From positions 11,788,710-11,852,709 of the forward strand of contig JACMZG010001913.1 of NCBI GenBank assembly GCA_018340805.1: a DNA stretch of 64,000 nt, read 5' to 3'. Both the position numbers and the translations under genes were made by a program. This document shows, one piece after another, positions 1 through 9,284 of the stretch. This DNA comes from Microvelia longipes (taxonomy: Eukaryota > Arthropoda > Insecta > Hemiptera > Veliidae). Below the pieces are notes generated by a model. That model was not told the origin of the DNA, made no database searches, and saw only the letters and a list, made by a program, of their open reading frames with translations. How positions within the stretch are numbered: position 1 is the stretch's first letter; the number at the start of each line of letters is the position of its first letter.

Positions 1-247
1 TTTAATTGTAAAAAACCCAAGACGAACCAGATGGTAGGGGAAGTACCTGCTCCCAAAATGTCGTTAATTGTAAAAAAACCCAAGACGAACCAGATGGTAG
101 GGAAGTACCTGCTCCCAAAATGTCGTTAATTGTAAAAAAACTCAAGACAAACCAGATGGTAGGGGAAGTACCTGCTCCCAAAATGTCGTTAATTGTAAAA
201 GTCAAGAAAAGCCTGATGATGGGAGAAGTACCTGCCCCCGAAAACCG
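1..247. repeat. 62-64 bp tandem repeat, about four copies, cut by the window edge
   Basis: Four consecutive units begin with TTAATTGTAAAAA, followed by an AGACGAACCAGATGGTAG core and GTACCTGCTCCCAAAATGTCG. The last unit is diverged. A minus-strand open frame across this stretch only reflects the near-multiple-of-three period and is not a gene. Confidence 0.85.
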
Positions 248-805
248 CAAATATTTCGTTATCATCCAAAATAAAAAGGTTAATTTTTACTAACTTGTTA
301 ACATTGACCTTATAAGGTTATGTTTTGACAAAGACCCCAAACCCTTATTATATTATAAAGACTTTTCCTTGATAAAGGTCATTAGTAAAGAAATGTTGGC
401 CTTAATGACTCAACTATTTCACGTAAACACTTTAACAAGTTGTAAGCGAGCCTAAAATCTTAAAATTATCGTCTAGTCGAAAAGAATCGACCAGTAGATT
501 GCGGCTAAGAGGGTCTTGTTACATTATATGTATCTTGAGTTTTCCTCATTTATACCGTAGTTATAAAAGAAAAATAATATCTTTGCTCTCAACATACAAA
601 GCCGAGTTTATATTTGAATTATGCGTTTTTCTGTATTTCAATTTCGCGGGTTGTCTGTCTGCATTTTTGTGTGTGTATTTATAATTTCAAAATAATTCTG
701 GCACGGAGGTACGCAAGCCGGGCGAATTTAGTTTGAAATGCGTGCTTTCTTCCTTATCAATCCAAATTTTGCGGAAATGTTCGGTATGTTTTTAATAGTT
801 GAGCG
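248..805. other. AT-rich intergenic DNA, nothing recognised
   Basis: No coding frame, RNA gene or repeat unit was recognised here on either strand. Confidence 0.5.
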
Positions 806-1076
806 ATAGCGTCACAATAGCCGCCTCCGTGGCCGTGGTCGTTAAGGCGTTAGTCTTTACACTGACCTTTGACACCCACGGAGGTCTGGGGTTCGCATCC
901 CAGGTTTCGCTCTCAGTTTATAGAAGATTATTGTTTAAATAAATCATCGCCAACTTTAGAATACACTTTGAGCGTAACAGTTGCCACTATCACCCGAGGT
1001 GGTTCCCGCAGAGGTTATCCCTGATGAGCCGCAACGCTCTAATCGGGCATTATTATTATTATTAATAGCGTCACAA
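806..1076 (+). mobile_element. tRNA-derived SINE, complete copy with target duplication
   Basis: The 12 bp direct repeat ATAGCGTCACAA lies at 806-817 and 1065-1076 and brackets the element. The head has a serine-tRNA-like D arm (GTGGCCGTGGTCGTTAAGGC, box A) and a T arm with box B (GGGGTTCGCATCCC). A conserved tail follows (GAGGTGGTTCCCGCAG, a short GC hairpin, CGGGCATT) and ends in ATT repeats. This is the plan of a Pol III-transcribed SINE mobilised by a LINE. Other copies are at 2916, 30759, 51148, 36266 and 27685, with a fragment at 54885. Confidence 0.85.
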
Positions 1077-1195
1077 ATTGTTGTTCAATTTTTTAATTCA
1101 ATTTTATAAGTTAAACAATTATAAACTTAAATTTTGAAAATAAGGCAATAAAACATATTTTTTCCTTTCTGTATGAGGGTCGTTCCATGTCAAAT

Positions 1196-2050
1196 CATCA
1201 CAAAAAATCGGATAAAGGGTACCTCGGAACTTTTCCTCATCACATCAGATTCGCTACGCTCATTCTCCCTGCTTCGGAATCGCTTCGCTCGTCCTCAGAA
1301 TATACAATTCACAAAATTTATACTGCAGCATGTAAATGCATTCATTTTATTCCCAGCAGTCACCCATACAGCACTGACTACGCTCAATGCTGCTTAACTT
1401 CTATAATCTAACAAAAATCATAGATATACTTGTCGTATTGAAACGAAACTTAGTGTACTTATTTATTACGTAAAAGAATATTCTTTTACTAATTTTCAAC
1501 TTAATTGAATTATTTTCCAATTTTTTTACATTTTTTTTTAAAAATGTATAAAAGTCATTTGATAAAAATTGGATAGATGCTGATAATAAGATGAAACTTA
1601 GCTAAATATGTTAATGTTATGTAATATGTTATGTTATGTAATAAACTTGCAAATATGTTAGTCTTATACATGGCTAAATGCGTGCCAAGTCTCAATCCGA
1701 TCGCATAATTTTTCCGTGTTTTGTGATTTTTCGAAATTTTCGCTGAGCCATCATTGCACTTTAATGACGTCAAAAAAACTTTTCTTCTGAATAGAACAAC
1801 TTCAGCAGTAGACTGAATTTTGTACGAAGATTCAGCACTCTAGCATGAATATACTAGGAGCTTCAATTATAACAGATACACACACACTGACACATACAGA
1901 CAGACAGACAACTTTGTGAAAACTACTTAGGAGGCCTTTAAAACACCTGAAACGGATAATTCCACTTTCATCCCAGTTTCGGATTGTTTTGCAAACACAA
2001 TACTTTTCCTATATACTTACGGTATAAATGATGAAAAGTAAAAAGTACAT
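1196..2050 (-). mobile_element. 5SL dispersed element, minus-strand copy
   Basis: This is a copy of a roughly 0.8 kb family found more than ten times in the window. Read on the minus strand, the body is followed by a 5S-rRNA-like segment (about 1350-1418), then a tail with GACGAGCGAAGCGA-type motifs, then GGTACC and a T-rich end. In this copy the 5S-like segment keeps GTTAAGCAGCATTGAGCG and GGGTGACTGCTGGGAAT. The autonomous partner and the true boundaries are not known. Confidence 0.7.
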
Positions 2051-2529
2051 TTTTGGACTCGATCTCACTGATTTCAATATAATTTGGCTGACAGGTACCA
2101 TGGAAGGAAAAAAAATCCAGATTTTTGGCTCATTTAATGGAGCCATATTACCGCAGTAAGCTGGTAAATTTCCAAAACAATATGTGATTTTTCAACATTT
2201 CTTTGACTTCGAAAATGGCTGTATCTAAAATTCAGCAAAGGGTATGGTTTTCAATTTGGTGGCATTTGAAAGCTTAAACTTGGCCCTTTCAAATAGTTCT
2301 GCATACTTTTGGATAATTAGTTGCAAGTTTTATTATGAGCAAATATTAGCATTTTAATTAGCAAATTTTCTTTGTAAAATTCGCTAAGATAGTTCATGTA
2401 GTGAGAGGGGCCAGAGTAAGTTCGAACTCCGTTTTTAGGCCTCAACCACAATTATTTTATCATCTTATTTAATTATCATTGCATTTAAGTTAATAACTTC
2501 AAAATGATTTTGGCGCAGAGGAGCCTGTA
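2051..2529. other. Non-coding AT-rich DNA, nothing recognised
   Basis: No open frame, RNA gene or shared repeat was identified. Confidence 0.45.
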
Positions 2530-2590
<61 letters not shown>

Positions 2591-2594
2591 ATCA
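2530..2594. repeat. (TA)n microsatellite
   Basis: An almost uninterrupted alternating TA tract, one of about ten in the window. Confidence 0.95.
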
Positions 2595-2915
2595 AACTTT
2601 ATCCCTGCCTTTTTCAACAGTAGAAGATGGAGGGAAAGTTATGGGACAGACTCATTACGGTACACACTTATTGACATAATAATCAAGTCTGTCACACTAA
2701 GGTAATTCTTAAGGTCGGTAAAAAATACATTTTTAAGTTCACCAGATGACGAATCGTTCGAATCGCTGCTTAACTGTTGCTTTGCGTGCCTGCCATCTCA
2801 GATAGTTTTACAAACACATTTACTTTGCTATCTTTTTAACTTTGTTTCTATTTATTTTGACCAAATTGTTCATTTGATTTTGGATAAATTTAATCATAAA
2901 TAAAATAAATACTAG
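2595..2915. other. Non-coding DNA, nothing recognised
   Basis: No feature could be supported. Confidence 0.45.
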
Positions 2916-3683
2916 TAATGCGTTCTACCGCGCGTTAGCCTCTGTGGCCGAGGACGTTAAAGCGTTAGCCTTTACACTGACCTTTGATACCACGGAGGTC
3001 TGGGGTTCGCAACCCAGGTTACGCTCTCAGTTTATATAATTGTGCGAGAGACACCAAGGAAATGTAACAAGCAATGCTATCTGGAAATGTAACAAGCATC
3101 TGGGAACTGTTCCATCATTCGACATTCGTCATACTTGATGGCTCGACATAATGTCATGTCCCACTCTGCTTCGTTACGTCTAACTCATCAGGGCGCCGAC
3201 AGAGCCTGAACTCACTCTGACCTTCAATTAATTCCGAAGAATATAATGTGAAGTACTTACCAGAGACGAGCGGTGCTCTCTTACCGCCATCATGCATGGC
3301 AAGCAAAACATATATCATTTTGATACTACCGAGTTTTGCAAAACATGAATAGTTGACACAATATAATTGTGCGAGAGACACCAAGGAAATGTAACAAGCA
3401 ATGCTACAACTCGCACAATTATATTGTGTCAACTATTCATGTTTTGCAAAACTCGGTAGTATCAAAATGATATACTCTCAGTTTATATATAATTATTGAT
3501 CAGATAAATTGTCTGCTTAAAGTAGAATACACTTATAATTATTGATCAGATAAATTATCGCTAACTTTAGATACACTTTGAGCGTACGGTTGCTACTACC
3601 ACCGAGGTGGTTCCCGCAGGGTTTATCCCTGATGAGCCGCAAGGCTCTAAACGGGCATTATTATTATTATAATGCGTTCTACC
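2916..3683 (+). mobile_element. tRNA-derived SINE interrupted by a second insertion
   Basis: The 14 bp direct repeat TAATGCGTTCTACC at 2916-2929 and 3670-3683 brackets the SINE. The tRNA-like head (boxes A and B) occupies about 2930-3035. The tail with GAGGTGGTTCCCGCAG and ATT repeats ends at 3669. The two halves are separated by a 440 bp insertion, and the 3' part also has a short internal duplication around ATAATTATTGATCAGATAAA. Confidence 0.88.
3036..3489. mobile_element. Insertion inside the SINE, with inverted and direct internal repeats
   Basis: The SINE sequence CTCTCAGTTTATATA occurs on both sides (about 3024-3038 and 3475-3489), which looks like a 15 bp target duplication. Inside, ATAATTGTGCGAGAGACACC occurs twice. 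A segment at 3310-3375 (ATACTACCGAGTTTTGCAAA) is repeated inverted at 3408-3474. A related piece lies at about 6053-6135. The element class is not determined; the long duplication fits target-primed insertion, while the inverted arms resemble a foldback element. Confidence 0.6.
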
Positions 3684-4470
3684 AGGAAATGAATACGTAG
3701 CACGTATATCTTGGTACGTATTCCTTTTAGCGCAAGGATATGCGGTAAAAGCTTTATGGAATCCAACCACGATACCAAATAAGCATTAAACTAGTGGAAA
3801 TAATGGTGTTCACTACCAGTTTTAGAGAGATAGTTTTGTTTAACTATCAGGATAATTATGCGAACGTCCTTTGAAAAATACAAAGAAAATGAGTTACGAG
3901 TAGTGCTGGATAATTGACGTTTTATAACTGCTCAAGTTATGAAACGCAAACTAGATCCTTAAGCAAGTAATGGATTGTTAAGCACGGAAACACGCATTCC
4001 AAAGGAAATTCGCCTGACATACAGACCACCTCGTCAGAATTATTTTAAACTTGCATATTAAAGAGAGCATCTAATTAGTTAGAGGCATAGTTTTGTTTAA
4101 CTATCATTATAAAATTATGCGAACGTCCTTTGAAAAATACAAAGAAAATAAGTTACGATTAGTGCTTGATAATTGAGTAACTGCTCAAGTTATAAAACGT
4201 AAACTAGATCCTTAAGCAAGTAATGGATTTGAATGAGATTGAGCACAAGTGGAGTTATTCTATACAGATTGGGTAAAGGAAATTTTAGTTAAATTTGTAT
4301 CCGCTAGGTTGCAGATCGATGTATTTAAATCACGCAATTTTACTAATAACTAGTTATAAAAATATAAGTAAGCTTGAAGGAAAATAGTGCTAATAAATCA
4401 TTCCCTAACAAGGAAAAACTTTAAAAGACGCGTAATTTAAACAAAGAAAAATACTGAGGATTGTACATTT
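3684..4470. repeat. Two direct copies of a ~155 bp sequence in otherwise plain DNA
   Basis: The stretch around 3824-3985 (GCGAACGTCCTTTGAAAAAT, then ACTAGATCCTTAAGCAAGTA) recurs at about 4077-4232 with small indels, about 95 bp apart. The rest holds nothing recognised. Confidence 0.7.
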
Positions 4471-4735
4471 TAGCTATATACTACATAGTATAAATAGTAT
4501 TATATACTACATAGTATATATAGTATAGCTATATACTACATAGTATATTTAGTATAGCTATATACTATATAGTATATATAGTATAGCTATATACTACATA
4601 GTATATATAGTATAGCTATATACTACATAGTATATATAGTAGCTATATACTACATAGTATATATAGTATAGCTATAAACTACATAGTATATGTAGTATAG
4701 CTGTATACTACATAGTATATGTCAATATAGTATGT
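4471..4735. repeat. 29 bp tandem repeat
   Basis: About eight to nine copies of a TA-rich unit built on ACTACATAGTATATATAGTA followed by TAGCTATAT. The unit is itself partly palindromic. Confidence 0.9.
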
Positions 4736-4984
4736 ATAGTACATACATGTACGTGTACGAACTACTACTTCTATACTAAACTTACATGTATAGTGCACTA
4801 TAGAATGGGCGTCCGCAGAATTCCAAGCTGCCAAGTCCGCACATCAATAACGTACTGCGGGTTTAGTTTTCAGTGCCCTTCGACAAAAGTCAGAAATAGG
4901 CGTTCAGCAATTTAGCACCTAAGGGATTTGCTAAATTAAATGTTAATGTATTCACAAAAGGAGTGTTATATTTTCCTTATTGTG

Positions 4985-6500
4985 CTTAAATAAATATTTG
5001 AATTCATTAAGACCTTTAGCGAGCGAAGCGAGTTCCATCAAACAAATTAAATAAGGGTTTTATCAACCTAGTGAGCGAAGCAAGCCTCTATTACTAAATA
5101 ATTATTATATAATAATTTATATTAATCACTAATTAACTAACTAACTTACTAACTAATTAATACTATAACTAATAATTACTCTATAAATTTGATATTCAAC
5201 AAACTTGCTAGCAAACAAGCTTCTTATTTTAATTCAACGTATCTTATTATATACTTTAGCAATGTTGTGAGCGATGTAATCCTTTTCTCCGACATCCGCG
5301 CACATATTTACACCAGTCAAGTGAACAAAGCGAACCCTTCTTAATTAACCTAAAATTATAAGTTAGCAATTTTCTGGGCGAAGCCAGATTTTTTTTGCTC
5401 TTTTGCTCATCAGCAATCTAGTGAGCCCTTTTTAAAGTACCTAAAATTATATTTTAACAATCTAGCGAGTGAAGCGAGCCAATTTTTCGATATTCACGTA
5501 TATTTACAGCAATGTAGCGAGTGAAGCGAGCCAATTTTTGACATTTACGTATATTTACAGCAATTTAGCGAGTGAAGTGAGCCAATTGTTTGACATTTAC
5601 GTATATATTACAGCAATCTAGCGAGCCCTTCTTTTTATGTACCTAAAATGACATTTTTTTTTTTTGGTTACATTACAATTGTGTAATGTACCTAATATTT
5701 TAATAATTTTGAGAGCGAACCGAACCTCATTGCATATGTTTGCATATTTATTTATATTAATCTCGCGAGTGAAGCGAGCCTCTCTTCAAAGGGCTTTATA
5801 CATAGAGGATAGGGGCTTTAATTCTTTGCATAGCTTTTAATTTATTTTATATTCACGTATATATTTATAACAATGTAGCGAGCGCAGCGAGTCGTTTTTG
5901 ATGGTACTAATTTTATATTTTAGCAAATTGGCTAGCGAAGCGAGCCTTTTTGCATATTGACGTACATAATTAAAGCAATATAGAAAGCGAAGCAAGTCTC
6001 TTTTTATATATTTATAGCAGTGTAAATCGAGTAAATAATAATAAATAAATATCATTTGATACTACCGAGTTTTGCAAAACATGAATAGTTGACACAATAT
6101 ATTATCTCTCGCCCAATTATATTGTGTCAATAATAAATAAATTATCCTAATTTTATATTTTAGCAACATTGCAAGCAATTCGAGTCCTTTTTGCATATAT
6201 ACTTATAGTAATCTAGCGAGCTTTGAACCTTTATTACTTTGGAACTATATATGTTCATAAATATAAGCAATCTAGTAAGTCCTCTTTAATGTACCTAACT
6301 TTATATATTAGCAATTTAGCGAGCGAAGCGAGTCTTTTTACATATATTGTCATTTGTACTTATAGCAAAGTAGCGAGCCTAACAAGTCCTTCTTAATGTA
6401 CCTTATTTGATATTTTAGCAATATTGCGAGCAAGACGAGGCTTTGTCTCCATTGCTAGGGAAGTTAGCCTCTCTTGCTTATTGCGAGCGAAGTGATCCTT
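4985..6500. repeat. Degenerate array carrying GCGAGCGAAGCGAG motifs
   Basis: At intervals of roughly 50-110 bp a block reads AGCAATNTAGCGAG followed by YGAAGCGAGCC, often preceded by ATTTACGTATATTTACAG. More than a dozen blocks are visible (for example near 5020, 5463, 5514, 5567, 5765, 5875, 5932, 6320). The block resembles the GACGAGCGAAGCGAG motif in the tail of the 5SL family. The array contains a fragment of the 3036 element at 6053-6135. No coding capacity is seen. Confidence 0.7.
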
Positions 6501-6514
6501 CATTACCTTTTACT

Positions 6515-7325
6515 TTTCCTCATTTTACCGTATAGGTATATAGAAAAAGTATTGTGTTTGCAAAAAATCCGATACTGGGTTGTCACCAGAATTATCCGTT
6601 TCAGGTGTTTTTAATGCCTCCTCAATGGTTTTCGCAAAGTTGTCTGTATGTGTGTGTGTATATGTCTGTTATTATCATAGCGCCCAGTGTATTTTTGCTA
6701 GAGAAATGAAACTTCGTATAAAAATCAGTCTACCGCTGTAGTTGTGCTATTCGGAAAATATTTTTTTATGACGTCATTAACCCCCAATAATGACTTGATG
6801 ATACGATTAAATTGAGATTTTGCACGCATGTAGCGATGTATAAAAGTTACATATGTGCTAAGTTTCATCTCATTATAAGCATTAGTCTAAATTTTATCAA
6901 ATGGCTTGTGTACGTTTTGTAAAAAAATTTCATAAAATCGGAAAATAATCTAATTGTAGAAATTTGGTTCAAGTACATTTACGTAATAAATAAGTACACT
7001 TAATTTCGTTTTAATATTTATTTATTTATTTATATTTTGAAGAGCCCCTAAACAGATGAACCACAAGTAGGGAACTCTGCATATAAGAAAAATATGACAA
7101 GTATATCTATATTTTTGTTAGATCAATAAACTTAAGCAGCATCGAGCAAGGCCAGTGCCTAGATGGGTGACCGTTGAGGATGAAACTAATGTACTTACTA
7201 TCTTAGGACGAGCGAAGCGAATCCGTAGAGGTTTACTGTATGCATTTTATACAAATGTATATTCTGAGGACGAGCGAAGCGAGGATGAGCGTAGCGAGTT
7301 CCGATGTACCCCGTACCTTATTTAT
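6515..7325 (+). mobile_element. 5SL dispersed element, plus-strand copy
   Basis: It starts at TTTTCCTCATTTTACCG and runs through the conserved body (ATTATCCGTTTCAGGTGTTT, the TCAGTCTACCGCTGTAGTTG block and TGACGTCATTAACC) to the 5S-like segment at about 7112-7180 (TTAAGCAGCATCGAGCAAGG, then AGATGGGTGACCG). Two GACGAGCGAAGCGA motifs follow and the copy ends near CCCGTACC. This is one of the best-preserved 5S-like segments. The 60-codon frame over it is not a gene. Confidence 0.75.
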
Positions 7326-7802
7326 TTGATAAATTAAGTTATTTTTTATAAATAAATGCAGGATAATAATGATTAAATTTTAACTTATTTGATGCGCGGG
7401 TCAATCTAACTTATCTGATTTTCCGGGAGAGGTCAAGTTTGACCCCCCTCCGGACGCCCATGCACTATAGTATCGTACATATTTAATTAATACGTATTTA
7501 ATTTTCCATTATTCAGACATAAATCAGACAAGACGATGAGAAGATAGTTAGAAACGTCATAGTCCAAGACTCGGACCTGAAGTTAGTTTTCCCTATATCG
7601 CAATACTTCCCTCCTATTATAAAAGATAGGGAAGTAAACCCACTATACATTGATTTTATGCAAATGCTCTAGGAAGTAATAAAAGTAGGAAGAAAATCTA
7701 AATCAGAGCTAAGGGTTTGCTCTAAATAACAAACTTGTATATCTATAGGGCTACACTGCATGAGAGCCAATCTATTTAATCCCTTACAGTCCCAATTTAA
7801 CG
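7326..7802. other. Non-coding DNA, nothing recognised
   Basis: AT-rich; no supported feature. Confidence 0.45.
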
Positions 7803-8150
7803 TAAATTCGGATAAGAAAAACTCAGGTGAGCGTTAATGGAGTTCATCTTAATAAAAGAGGAAGAAGTTCTCTCCACAAAAAAATATTTCTTTTTTAGCA
7901 AAGCGCTTATCAACCTAACAAGAGGTCATCATCAGTGCTAGCCGTTGAATAAAGAGAAGGTGATAGATGAGTCTTACAGACAGATATCAAGATAGTGTCT
8001 ATCTTGATATCTGATCTGTAAGACTCATCTATCACCCTGCTTCTTTATTCAACGGCTACACTGATGATGACTCTTGTAGGTTAAGCGCTTTGCTAAAAAG
8101 AATAATATATTTTGTGGAGAGACTTCTTCCTCTTTTATTAAATTCGGATA
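7803..8150. mobile_element. Foldback/MITE element, copy 1
   Basis: Two arms of about 135 bp (from about 7851 and back from about 8140) are inverted complements. They contain AAAGAGGAAGAAG, AGCAAAGCGCTT, GTCATCATCAGTGCTAGCCG and GATGAGTCTTACAGA, with the centre near 7998. TAAATTCGGATA occurs at 7803-7814 and 8139-8150, a possible 12 bp flanking duplication. A second copy is at 52172-52515. Confidence 0.75.
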
Positions 8151-8589
8151 CTTATTTCTGAATTTTCCTTGTAGCGAATTTCCAAAGAAAAAATAAGATT
8201 AGGGTCATGGAAGGGGGAGTGGGGGGAGGTAGATAGGTAGGTAAGTATATTTTTTGAAAGAGGGGGGTCTCCCTGATTAAGAATTTATATATATCTATAC
8301 TCTTGTTCACTACATGTAATCAGTGTGCCAATGAAATTAAATACAAAAAACAAAAATCCTAAAAGGCTCATGCGCAGTTATTCCAATTTTAGCTATTCTT
8401 TTATTTTTGACCCTTGCTTGTTCCAACAAAATCAGAGGAATTGCTTGCCGTGTTTAAAAGAAACTTAATATTCTTATTTATCACATAATATGCTTGTAAC
8501 AAGTTTTAACTGAATTGATTTATTTTTAGATATGTTTTTATTTTATTTTATTTATTTATTTATATTTTATATTTTAATATAGTATACAA
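8151..8589. other. Non-coding DNA with a short shared repeat
   Basis: Around 8345-8420 a segment (CATGCGCAGTTATTCCAATT) matches one near 46385-46450. Nothing else was identified. Confidence 0.45.
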
Positions 8590-8631
8590 ATATTATATAT
8601 ATATAATTATATAATATATATATATATAATA

Positions 8632-8679
<48 letters not shown>

Positions 8680-8690
8680 ATATATATTTA
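8590..8690. repeat. (TA)n microsatellite
   Basis: Interrupted alternating TA tract. Confidence 0.95.
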
Positions 8691-8764
8691 TTTTTTATGT
8701 TTGTTTAATTTTTATTTGTTTTTGATATTTTTATTTATATTTATTTTTTAAACAAACGTAAAAG

Positions 8765-9125
8765 AGTTATTCGATAAGGATTAAACTAATGCATAAAATG
8801 AGATGAAACTAGGCACATATGTTGTTCTTATATCGGACTAGATGCGTACTTAATTTCAAATCCATCGAAAGATTTTCTGCGATATAATTTTTCAAATGTT
8901 TTGCTGACTCATTATTGCAGGTTAACAATAATGAGTTCCGAATAATGAACATAACTAGACCTAATTATTTATCTTTTTACCAAGATTTAACTCTTATCAT
9001 AAACACACTGTTGTCAACGATGATAACAGACACACATAATCACACACACACACACATCCATACACTCTTTGTTTTAGAATGTGTGCGTCTATGTTTTGGT
9101 CTTAAAGAGAGTACTTAGGATAGTA
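8765..9125 (-). mobile_element. 5SL element body fragment
   Basis: This matches the body of the minus-oriented 5SL copies (AAACTAATG, ATGAGATGAAACT, AGCACATATGTT-like, GCTGACTCATTATTGCAGGT, ATGATAACAGACACAC). The 5S-like segment and tail are missing. The small frame starting at 8915 is not a gene. Confidence 0.55.
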
Positions 9126-9284
9126 AGCTACAACTAGAGTACTAAAGTAAGTTCTAAGAAGATAAGTGCCTTATAAATAGAATAAAAAGATTTCATTTCA
9201 TTTAAACTTTGTATTAAGGAAAAAAGCTTTATAAATAAAATAAAAACATTCACGTCTAGGTTTTAGTCCAAAAGACTTAGGCCC

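Noticed and set aside
818..905. A functional tRNA gene
   Set aside because: Boxes A and B are present, but the anticodon arm does not form a normal seven-base loop, and the sequence is the head of a SINE with a target duplication.
7112..7180. A functional 5S rRNA gene
   Set aside because: Only the central part is similar; it is embedded in a dispersed repeat, copies differ, and the outer 5S stem is not formed.
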